From Pseudohongiella sp. (lineage in GTDB: Bacteria; Pseudomonadota; Gammaproteobacteria; Pseudomonadales; Pseudohongiellaceae), in assembly GCA_030651695.1 (NCBI GenBank), contig JAUSCD010000015.1:62001-126000 (forward strand): DNA of 64,000 nt. Direction: 5' to 3'. Below the pieces are notes generated by a model. That model worked only from the letters and a program-made list of their open reading frames with translations. It ran no database searches and was not told the origin of the DNA. The translations under genes were made by a program, and so were the position numbers. Positions 39,423-46,603 of this stretch are shown here, piece after piece; the stretch's first letter is position 1, and every line of letters begins with the position of its first letter.

Positions 39423-40454
39423 ATGTTTAATAGACTCACACTTGCCGGCAGCATTGCTCTGCTCGGCGTAGGCATTGTTACGACAGGAATGCTGTCGTTC
39501 AGCGCGCTGGCACAAGACGACTACACTGTCCCAAGAACCTGGGACGGCGCACCTGATCTCCAGGGTGTATGGCGTAACGCAACTGTTACCCCGCTGGAGC
39601 GTCCGACTGAGCTGGGTGAGCAACGTGCTTATACCCGCGAGGAAGCATACGCCCTGGAACGCGCGGCCCAGCAGGAAGTTGAAGATGACAACCTGCCGCT
39701 GGACCCCGATCGTCCGCCACCACCGGCAACTTCATTGCCACCGGTAGGCAACTACGACCTGTTCTGGACTGACCGCGGCATGTTTATGCCGACCATCAAC
39801 GGTGAATACCGCACCTCAATCATCATTGATCCACCGAACGGCCGCATACCCGGCTACAAACCCGAGTTCCTGGCTGCACGGGCAGAACAACGCGCCTCAG
39901 GTCCGGATCAGTTTGATGGCCCCGAGGGCCGTGGCGTCGGAGAGCGCTGTCTGCTGTCGTTCGGATCACACTCTGGCCCTCCCATGTTGCCTGTGATGTA
40001 CAACAGTCACTACGAGATTTTCCAGTCGCCGGGTTACGTGGTGATTCTGGCAGAGATGGTTCACGATGCCCGCATCATACCGATCCGCGATGATCACGAT
40101 GCGCGCGCTGAAGTCATGGACAAGTGGATGGGTGATTCCATCGGTCGATGGGAAGGCGACACTCTGGTGGTGACTACCCGGCATTTTAATCCTTGGCAGA
40201 ATTTCCGTGGCGCTTCAGAGAATCTGACTGTTGTGGAGAAATTCCGGCGCGATTCCGAACACAAAATCATCTACAGCTTTACGGTAGAAGACCCCACTGT
40301 GTTCGCCGCCAACTTCACGGGAGAACTGGCGCTGACCTCATTTGATGAGCCCATCTATGAGTATGCCTGCCACGAAGGAAATTACGCTCTGGCCGGGACG
40401 CTGGCAGGAGCAAGGCTGGCTGAAGAAGAAGCCCGCAAGGCTGCCGGGCAGTAA
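39423..40454 (+). CDS. Secreted protein of unknown function inserted in the flagellar cluster
   Basis: 343 aa from ATG 39423, which follows GAGGAG; a signal peptide ends near SALAQDD (about residue 31). The mature protein starts with a Trp-rich PRTWDGAPDLQGVWRNATVTPLERP and ends with EYACHEGNYALAGTLAGAR. Both are hallmarks of a large family of secreted hypothetical proteins that I recall from marine gammaproteobacteria and Acidobacteria; no enzymatic role is known to me. The middle has GRWEGDTLVVTTRHFNPWQNFRG. It is the only rightward gene between fliD and flaG, bounded by palindromes on both sides, and looks like an insertion into an otherwise leftward flagellar block. Confidence 0.85.
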   Translation: MFNRLTLAGSIALLGVGIVTTGMLSFSALAQDDYTVPRTWDGAPDLQGVWRNATVTPLERPTELGEQRAYTREEAYALERAAQQEVEDDNLPLDPDRPPPPATSLPPVGNYDLFWTDRGMFMPTINGEYRTSIIIDPPNGRIPGYKPEFLAARAEQRASGPDQFDGPEGRGVGERCLLSFGSHSGPPMLPVMYNSHYEIFQSPGYVVILAEMVHDARIIPIRDDHDARAEVMDKWMGDSIGRWEGDTLVVTTRHFNPWQNFRGASENLTVVEKFRRDSEHKIIYSFTVEDPTVFAANFTGELALTSFDEPIYEYACHEGNYALAGTLAGARLAEEEARKAAGQ

Positions 40455-40510
40455 AAAAAATAGGAAAATGGGGACGGAGGAGCATGCTCCTCCGTCCCCA
40501 TTTTCCCATT
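40453..40510 (-). terminator. 52-bp palindrome with T-run; flaG terminator and possible repetitive element
   Basis: Positions 40463-40506 form a perfect palindrome with two 22-bp arms and no loop (centre GCATGC). With one mismatch the arms extend to 26 bp (40459-40510). Arms run GGAAAATGGGGACGGAGG and complement. On the minus strand the stem is followed by eight T (40453-40460), so it can terminate flaG transcription. It begins 4 bp after the stop of the rightward gene, so it may act on both strands. The GGGGAC core recalls REP-type palindromes seen scattered in other genomes. Confidence 0.75.
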
Positions 40511-40515
40511 TCCCC

Positions 40516-40998
40516 CTACACCTGAGTTTTGAACAAAGAAATAGGCTCTTGTTTATCCAGTTTGCGAGCCAGTTCCAACGCTTCTTTACTGTCAAACTGA
40601 CGCAAAACTTTGCGTGATTCTCTATCCACCACCGTGACAGACGGTTCACCGCTGGCTGGATCAAAATCAAAAATAATGTCGCGCTTAACCGATTGAACAT
40701 AATCATTCAATCTGGATATGGCATGTTCCATAGAATCATCATCCGGATCAGAATCAATCAATTCTGTTTCGGACTCAGCCATTTCTATATAAGTGTTGTT
40801 TTTGAGCGGTACAGGTTTCTTGCGCGCAGAGGATTGTTTGCCAGCTGCCTGCTTCTGCCCCTGTTGCTTCTGATCTTTGTTTTCTAAAGGATTTTGAGCG
40901 TGTTCAAGGCTGGCATCACTATCTACCGGCTGAACTGAATTGACTTTTTCCCTGGCGACTGGCGCAGGCTGGAACCGGGTGATACTGATCTCGCTCAC
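40516..40998 (-). CDS. flaG: FlaG family flagellar protein
   Basis: 160 aa. The C-terminal FlaG domain (about 90-155: AISRLNDYVQSVKRDIIFDFDPASGEPSVTVVDRESRKVLRQ) is recognisable; the N-terminal half is low-complexity and Gln/Lys-rich. FlaG proteins limit filament length in Pseudomonas and Campylobacter. It is located downstream of fliC with its own candidate sigma-28 promoter and is followed by a strong terminator. An extended N-terminus compared with the usual 120 aa is seen. Confidence 0.88.
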   Translation of the reverse strand: MSEISITRFQPAPVAREKVNSVQPVDSDASLEHAQNPLENKDQKQQGQKQAAGKQSSARKKPVPLKNNTYIEMAESETELIDSDPDDDSMEHAISRLNDYVQSVKRDIIFDFDPASGEPSVTVVDRESRKVLRQFDSKEALELARKLDKQEPISLFKTQV

Positions 40999-41047
40999 AG
41001 CACGCCTCCGAAACTAGCACAGGGGTTAAAGTTCTGAAAAAGGCAAA

Positions 41048-41089
41048 TCCGCCCGGTCATCACCATGTTATCGGTGAAAACCGGGCGGA
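41048..41089 (-). terminator. fliC terminator hairpin
   Basis: A 10-bp stem TCCGCCCGGT (41048-41057) with ACCGGGCGGA (41080-41089), with an inner CACC/GGTG stem, 11 bp after the fliC stop. On the minus strand it is followed by TTTGCCTTTTT. It overlaps the candidate flaG promoter. Confidence 0.7.
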
Positions 41090-41094
41090 CTTTA
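41068..41094 (-). promoter_or_regulatory. Candidate sigma-28 promoter of flaG
   Basis: Minus strand: TAAAGTCC (41087-41094), 11-nt spacer, ACCGATAA (41068-41075), a 7 of 8 match to GCCGATAA. It is embedded in the terminator stem of fliC and lies 70 nt from the flaG start. Confidence 0.6.
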
Positions 41095-41099
41095 ACTTA

Positions 41100-44000
41100 T
41101 TATCTTAACAGTGACAGAACCTGCTCACCGGAAGAGTTGGCCTGCGCCAGGATGGAGATACCAGCCTGCTGCAGAACCTGGAAACGAGCCATGTTGGCCG
41201 CTTCAGCTGCGAAGTCAGCATCACGGATACGTGAGTTTGCAGCTGACAGGTTCTCAGAGTTGATTTCCAGGTTGGAAATCGTTGCCTCGAACCGGTTTTG
41301 CACCGCACCGAGGTCGGCGCGAGCAGCGTTTACAGAGTTCAGGGCGTTATCAATTGCAGCCAGTGCATCGGTTGCGCCTTTCTGAGTGGAGATGTCCACC
41401 TGAGTCAGGAACTGACCAGATACCGCACCACCGAATGAACCCTGTTCCATACCCAGACCTGCCAGCGCAGCGTTACCGTTAGTGCCACCTGATACTTCGA
41501 TGGTGCCGGCAGAGCTGAGTGATACAGTTGAGTAAGTTGTAACAGCGATGTCATCAGCATTTACCGCCGCTGCTGCGAAATCTGCAGACGCCACGTTAGT
41601 GCCACCCAGACCAAAGTTGGCTGCCGCAGCGCCACCGTTGGTGTCGAACGCCATCACAATGTTACGGCCATCAGCTGCAGTCAGTGTCAGACCACTACCG
41701 TTGTCTTCTGCAATCACACCAGTCTGACCGCTAACGGCATTGATCTGGGAGACTGCTGACGCACGGTTGGCATCTGCATTTGACTGAACTGTCAGGGTTA
41801 CTTCGATACCGTTCAGTGACAACGTACCGCTGTTGCCAGACGTGCCTGCTGTTGATGCACCACCCGTTACAGTCGTTGCGTTAACAGTTGCAGTCACGCC
41901 AGTGGAACCTGAAGCACGGTTAATGGCAGCAGCGATTGCGACACCTGACGCTTCTTTGATGCTTGAAGCCGCACCAGTGTAAGAAGCAGTGTCGTCGGCA
42001 GCGCGTGCGGCACCGATTGATACACCGTTGATAACCAGATCGCCGTCGTTCAGAGCGTCAGTGCCGAACAGGCCATCTGCACCAGAAGCAACGATCGGAG
42101 CTGTTGTATCCAGACCAAACAGGGCTTCAGCGTTGTCGTTAGCCGCTGACACGGTTACCTGAGCACCAGCACCGGAAGCACTGGACACAATGTTCAAGCG
42201 ACCATTGCCATCGATACTGGCGAATGCTTCAACACTGCCTGCAGTCAGTTGCTGGTTGATTGCTGCGACCAAGGCATCAGCATCTGCAACGCTGGTGTTG
42301 ATGTTGATTGCTGCAGTGTTATCACCGTCAGAAACCGTGAATTCCAGGTTCTGGTCAGTAGCATACGCACGAACACCGGTGTTGGTTGCTGATGGAGCAC
42401 CGAAGAACAGGTTGGCGCCATCAACTGTGCCTTCACCATTGGTGACTGTAATCGTGCTGCCAGTGTTAGCAGTTTCAGCAAACTGGACTGTCAATCCGCC
42501 CGCGCCTGACGATACAGTAGCAGTGATGTTGGTTCCAGTCAGCCCAGTGTTCAGAACAGTTTGCAACGCTGTTGCAGCCGCGCCGTCCGCAGCACTGTAG
42601 TCCGCTGTCAATGCAATGGTCACTTCTGTAGTGCCGTCACTGATGGTCAACTCAGAATCTGTGCCTGCTGCACCAAACGCACTACCAGCCACAATGCCCA
42701 GAGCAGCAGCACCGGCAACAGCATCGTCGCCTGAGATGTTGGTCAACAGTATCGAGCTGGCGGTGCCAGTGGTATTGGAGTTGGTGAAGGTCAGGAACCC
42801 ATCTGCGTTCAATGAGGCAACTACGCCAGTGCCATCCAATTGGTTGTCGTTCAAATCGGTCAATACTGCATCCATGTCAGCGTAGGATGATCCCAGCGTG
42901 ACGCTGATTGGACTTCCCACATTGCCATCAACGATTATGTCGAAGCTCAGCGCGTTGGTGGTGGTCGCAGTGCCTTGGTTTGAGACACCGGCAGCCAGAC
43001 CGAGAGTAGCTGCATCGGCGCCGCCAAAGGTGAATTCCGCACCTGAGAAAGGATCAGTGGTACCCACCTCCGTAAATACCAGTTCATTGCCTGCAGTCGC
43101 AGTAACCAGAATGCTATCAGCAAACTCAGCATTAAACTGAGCAGTGATTGCTGCTGCTACACCATCTGCGTCAACATATGCGCCATCAAGAACGATATCA
43201 ACGCTCTTGCTGCCCAAAGTGACTGTGAACTCGAGTGCGGCGAAAGAGTACGCACCGCCAACAGTGTCCAGATCCACGCTACCTGTGTAATCCGCAGCAA
43301 CACCGACAGTTTCATCGCCGAAGTCATAATCACCAACAACAAAAGCAGCTACATCAACATTGCCGGACAGTGCTGCGCTGGTTGCGCCAGCCGAGAAGTC
43401 CAGGCTTGCGCCGGCTGCGATTGCGTTTGATGTTACGGTTGCAGCCTGACCGGCAGTTGCCAGCTGACCAAAGTTAGTAGCCGCCAGACCGGAGATGTTG
43501 TCATCACCAGTTACAATCGCAGCAGACTGCGAATCAGCGTAACGTGCTGAAGTGCTTACAGTTGACACACCGGCAGTGTAGGAACCAGATGCAACACCTG
43601 CGTTTGCAGTGTTAGCACCGGCAATATTGATCTGAGACACGCCGGAGTTAGCTACCAGTGTTACGCCACCAGTTGCTGTGCCTGCTGCTGCCAGACCAGT
43701 GTTGGCAGCTGTCAATGCACCGCCAAAACCCAAAGTGATGTTACGGCCATCAGCCGCAGACAAAGACACACCCAAAGAATCGCTGCCGCTATCGATTGCA
43801 GTGATACCCGTCAGGCTGGACTGAGCATTGATTGCAGAAACAACCGCAGCGCGTGAGGAAGCAGCACTGCCAGTAGTGTCCAGAGCAATGGTAGTGCCAT
43901 TCAGTGTGACTGAACCGGTCGCTGCAGCAGCAGTCATGCTGCTACCACCAACAACGTTTGTATCAACAACGGCTGTTACACCAGACTGAGCAGATACGCG

Positions 44001-44672
44001 GTTGATTGCAGCTGCTTTAGAGATAGCGCTGGCAGCTGCGTTTGCAGTAGAAGATGTGTCGTCAGAGGCGCGTGAGGCACCAACAGTGACACCGTTGAGA
44101 ACCAGGTCACCAACGTTCAGGGCTGCTGAACTGCCAGTGGCGCTGACACCATTCTTGGAAGATACACCCAGGGTGTCTGTCGTCAGTTTGCCGATAGAAA
44201 CGCTGATAGTCTCGCCAGCATTTGCACCAACCTGGAAGCTGGTGGTCAATGAGCCGTCGAGCAGTTTTACGCCGTTGAAGTTTGCACCGCTGGATACACG
44301 ACCGATTTCCTCGATCAGCAGTTTGGCTTCAGCTTGCAGAGCTTCACGGTCAGCGGCACTGTTAGTACCGTTGGATGCCTGCAGAGCGAGTTCACGTACA
44401 CGCTGCAAGTTTTCTGTCATGGAGCCCAGTGAGCCTTCAGCTGTTTGAGCCAGTGACACACCGTCGCCAGCATTTCGGATCGCCACGCCCAGACCCTTGA
44501 TCTGAGATTCGAAGCGGGTAGAAATTGCCAGACCGGCAGCGTCATCTTTAGCGCTGTTGATACGCAGACCAGAAGACAAACGCTGCAGGGCCTGGTTGGT
44601 ACCGGCCTGAGAGCTGTTCAGGTTACGCTGCGCATTCAGTGACGCGATATTGGTATTGATTATTTGAGCCAT
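41100..44672 (-). CDS. fliC: Giant flagellin
   Basis: 1190 aa; typical flagellins are 280-500 aa. Conserved D0/D1 helices: MAQIINTNIASLNAQRNLN at the start, LQRVRELALQASNGTNSAADR (about 90-109, containing the TLR5-type RVRELA site), and the C-terminal AIDNALNSVNAARADLGAVQNRFE with final VLSLLR. The insertion of about 900 residues holds unit A (184-331 and 873-1023) and four related modules (about 476-560, 573-661, 672-758, 775-855). No Cys or Trp and only three Lys between residues 175 and 1090; Ser/Thr/Ala/Gly dominate. CAGGAG precedes the ATG; a sigma-28 promoter lies upstream, FlaG follows. Confidence 0.97.
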   Translation of the reverse strand: MAQIINTNIASLNAQRNLNSSQAGTNQALQRLSSGLRINSAKDDAAGLAISTRFESQIKGLGVAIRNAGDGVSLAQTAEGSLGSMTENLQRVRELALQASNGTNSAADREALQAEAKLLIEEIGRVSSGANFNGVKLLDGSLTTSFQVGANAGETISVSIGKLTTDTLGVSSKNGVSATGSSAALNVGDLVLNGVTVGASRASDDTSSTANAAASAISKAAAINRVSAQSGVTAVVDTNVVGGSSMTAAAATGSVTLNGTTIALDTTGSAASSRAAVVSAINAQSSLTGITAIDSGSDSLGVSLSAADGRNITLGFGGALTAANTGLAAAGTATGGVTLVANSGVSQINIAGANTANAGVASGSYTAGVSTVSTSARYADSQSAAIVTGDDNISGLAATNFGQLATAGQAATVTSNAIAAGASLDFSAGATSAALSGNVDVAAFVVGDYDFGDETVGVAADYTGSVDLDTVGGAYSFAALEFTVTLGSKSVDIVLDGAYVDADGVAAAITAQFNAEFADSILVTATAGNELVFTEVGTTDPFSGAEFTFGGADAATLGLAAGVSNQGTATTTNALSFDIIVDGNVGSPISVTLGSSYADMDAVLTDLNDNQLDGTGVVASLNADGFLTFTNSNTTGTASSILLTNISGDDAVAGAAALGIVAGSAFGAAGTDSELTISDGTTEVTIALTADYSAADGAAATALQTVLNTGLTGTNITATVSSGAGGLTVQFAETANTGSTITVTNGEGTVDGANLFFGAPSATNTGVRAYATDQNLEFTVSDGDNTAAININTSVADADALVAAINQQLTAGSVEAFASIDGNGRLNIVSSASGAGAQVTVSAANDNAEALFGLDTTAPIVASGADGLFGTDALNDGDLVINGVSIGAARAADDTASYTGAASSIKEASGVAIAAAINRASGSTGVTATVNATTVTGGASTAGTSGNSGTLSLNGIEVTLTVQSNADANRASAVSQINAVSGQTGVIAEDNGSGLTLTAADGRNIVMAFDTNGGAAAANFGLGGTNVASADFAAAAVNADDIAVTTYSTVSLSSAGTIEVSGGTNGNAALAGLGMEQGSFGGAVSGQFLTQVDISTQKGATDALAAIDNALNSVNAARADLGAVQNRFEATISNLEINSENLSAANSRIRDADFAAEAANMARFQVLQQAGISILAQANSSGEQVLSLLR
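41604..44123 (-). repeat. Unit A duplication and four-module array in fliC
   Basis: Unit A copies at 43680-44123 (residues 184-331) and 41604-42056 (residues 873-1023) share GDLVLNGVTVGASRASDDT / GDLVINGVSIGAARAADDT, AAAINR, SGVTA, a TLSLNG-type strand and SAADGRNI/TAADGRNI. Between them lie modules at 42993-43247, 42690-42956, 42399-42659 and 42108-42350. All copies are in direct orientation. DNA similarity between the unit A copies is roughly three quarters where compared by eye. Confidence 0.75.
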
Positions 44673-44757
44673 GCTTGTTTACTCCTGAGTTTACACATTA
44701 AACTGAGCCGCATATCAAAGAGTCTTAAAAACCGCTCACTCCTATGCGTTACACCAT

Positions 44758-44784
44758 TTAACGACACGGAAAAACAAACCTTTA
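44758..44784 (-). promoter_or_regulatory. Sigma-28 promoter of fliC
   Basis: Minus strand: TAAAGGTT (44777-44784), 11-nt spacer, GTCGTTAA (44758-44765). It lies 86 nt before the fliC ATG. The -10 has the same GTCGnTAA form as the flgM site, which supports it over the alternative TAAAGAAA/GCCGAACC with a shorter spacer further upstream. Confidence 0.7.
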
Positions 44785-44959
44785 ATTGAAATATCAGGAA
44801 TTTTTCGGGTTCGGCAGAAAATATTTTTCTTTAGAATTATTTTGCAGAATTTATTTGATGTGCATCACAATGTGATTGGAAGCCGGCAAACACGTGAGAA
44901 TAAAATAAAAAGTATTCTCAGACATTCTCTGCAGTGACTACTAATACAGGCAAATTGCC

Positions 44960-45310
44960 ATGATATCAGAAGAATACAAAAAACTTATTGAAGATCAAAT
45001 GCTTGCATGGAATTCTATCATGCAGGATTCCAACCTCCTGGTACAACTGGCACACCAGAAAAACTGGGAGCAGCTTCTCGCGCTGCATGAAAAACGAGAC
45101 GCACGTTTACGTGATTTTTTTAATGATGCATTGACACAGGATTTGGTAGAGCAGGTTCAAAGCGATCTTGAAATCATCAAGAAACAAGATGCCGAGATTG
45201 TCCAAATGGTCAAAAATAATCAATCAGAGCTAAGTGCAGAAGCACAACAACTGCAACTCATGAAAGAGCGCATCAAGATCTATATATCGGCAGACAAGAA
45301 CAAACTTTAG
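44960..45310 (+). CDS. fliT: FliT-like flagellar chaperone
   Basis: 116 aa, all-helical, with the FliT pattern WNSIMQDSNLLVQLAHQKNWEQLLALHEKRDARLRDFF (about 17-53): a first helix, a Trp-x-x-L-L segment and a following LxxKRD. FliT chaperones FliD and represses FlhDC in enterics. It lies divergent from fliC rather than after fliS. ACAGG before the ATG gives a ribosome site. Identity is by pattern, so moderate confidence. A palindromic ATCACA-A-TGTGAT precedes it at 44863-44875. Confidence 0.65.
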   Translation: MISEEYKKLIEDQMLAWNSIMQDSNLLVQLAHQKNWEQLLALHEKRDARLRDFFNDALTQDLVEQVQSDLEIIKKQDAEIVQMVKNNQSELSAEAQQLQLMKERIKIYISADKNKL

Positions 45311-45328
45311 AGTTATTTCCGGGAAAAT

Positions 45329-46573
45329 TTAAATCAGGTCAAATAGCGACAAACGACTGATTTTCGCAAAACTTGTCTGCGCCGCCTCAAGCACGAAGGT
45401 TTCCTGCGTCAACTGACTGATGGCCTTGGCATAGTCCAGGTCTTGCAGCTCAGACAGCGCTGTCCTGATTGTCAGCGCGAAATCGTCATTGGATGATTGG
45501 GCAGAGTCAATCTGATTCATACGGGCACCCACTGCACTGCGGGTCTGTAGCATCTGTACCTGCGCATTATCCAGATTACCCAGGGTTGTCTTGATCGATT
45601 CAGTCAATGTTGCACGGTCAGTAGTATTGTCTCCGAGTCTTTGCAGATCTGCGATGAAGTCCTGAATGCCTTCCAGCAAACCTTTTTTATTGCTGGACTC
45701 AACAATAAAGCTGTCGCCTTCAGCAGGACGCCCCTGAATACGCATCACAAGCCCGGCAAACTCAATCTCGCTACCTGAGACATATGGCACATTCTCAGCC
45801 AGTATCCGTCCATCGGAAATTTGCCGGACGGTGTAGTTAAGGCCAGGCGGATTGATATTGCCTACTGGCCCGAATTCAATTACTGCACTGGCGGGTGCAA
45901 ATTCAGCAAAGCGCGCGGCATTGCGGATCTGCGTACCACTGATCTGAGCGGGAGGATTGGCAGTGTTACCAGCACCTGCTTTTGCCTCAACACTGGGATT
46001 GATACCCGGTATATTCATAAATACCTGATATCCGGAATCGTTGGCTGCAATTGAGGTGACCGGCCCAACCTGCACGAAGCGCTGTCCCTCATCGCCCTGG
46101 TACCGATACCGCCCTTCGGCATCCTGGACAAACGGCTGTGTCTTACCCTGATAACCTGAAAACAGGAATTCGCCGCTTGAATCCTTGGCGTTCATCAACT
46201 GCGCCATGCTGTCGACCACAGACTGCAGCTCGGTTGCAAGATACTTGCGCTGATCCGCATTAATTACGGCATTGCCTGACTGCAACACAATTTCCTGCGC
46301 TTTCTGCAGCTGTTGACTCAAACCCGTCAATGCAGTTTCTTCACGTAACATACGATTACTCAACAGAGACAAGCTACTGTTGTATTTGTCCAGATCAGCA
46401 AGCTCCTGGTTCAGTTGAAGAATCCGGGTCGCTGCAATAGGGTCATCGGCCGGCGTCAGTACGCGCTTATTGGTGGCAATCTGCTCCTGAGTTTTGCTGA
46501 CAGCTTTCTGCACATCCAGCATGGAATTCAACCCGCGGCTGAACAACTGGCTGGTGGACATTCTTATGCTCAT
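45329..46573 (-). CDS. flgL: Flagellar hook-associated protein 3 (FlgL)
   Basis: 414 aa; longer than E. coli FlgL (317) but in the range of Pseudomonas-type proteins. It forms the junction between FlgK and the filament. The flagellin-like ends are clear: MRMSTSQLFSRGLNSMLDVQKAVSKTQEQIATNKRVLTPADDP and, at the C-terminus, SAVGARMNQIDSAQSSNDDFALTIRTALSELQDLDYAKAIS followed by LEAAQTSFAKI. The middle region (about 160-330) forms the variable domain. It starts 31 bp after flgK. Confidence 0.95.
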   Translation of the reverse strand: MSIRMSTSQLFSRGLNSMLDVQKAVSKTQEQIATNKRVLTPADDPIAATRILQLNQELADLDKYNSSLSLLSNRMLREETALTGLSQQLQKAQEIVLQSGNAVINADQRKYLATELQSVVDSMAQLMNAKDSSGEFLFSGYQGKTQPFVQDAEGRYRYQGDEGQRFVQVGPVTSIAANDSGYQVFMNIPGINPSVEAKAGAGNTANPPAQISGTQIRNAARFAEFAPASAVIEFGPVGNINPPGLNYTVRQISDGRILAENVPYVSGSEIEFAGLVMRIQGRPAEGDSFIVESSNKKGLLEGIQDFIADLQRLGDNTTDRATLTESIKTTLGNLDNAQVQMLQTRSAVGARMNQIDSAQSSNDDFALTIRTALSELQDLDYAKAISQLTQETFVLEAAQTSFAKISRLSLFDLI

Positions 46574-46603
46574 GACAAACTCCTTTGTACCAATTCACCC
46601 GAC

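Noticed and set aside
44810-44833. Alternative sigma-28 match TAAAGAAA ... GCCGAACC upstream of fliC
   Set aside because: The spacer is 10 rather than 11 nt and the -10 ends AACC; the site at 44758-44784 fits the other promoters better.
44863-44875. ATCACA-A-TGTGAT as a CRP/Vfr site before the fliT-like gene
   Set aside because: The half-sites are arranged in the reverse order and spacing of a CRP site (TGTGA-N6-TCACA).
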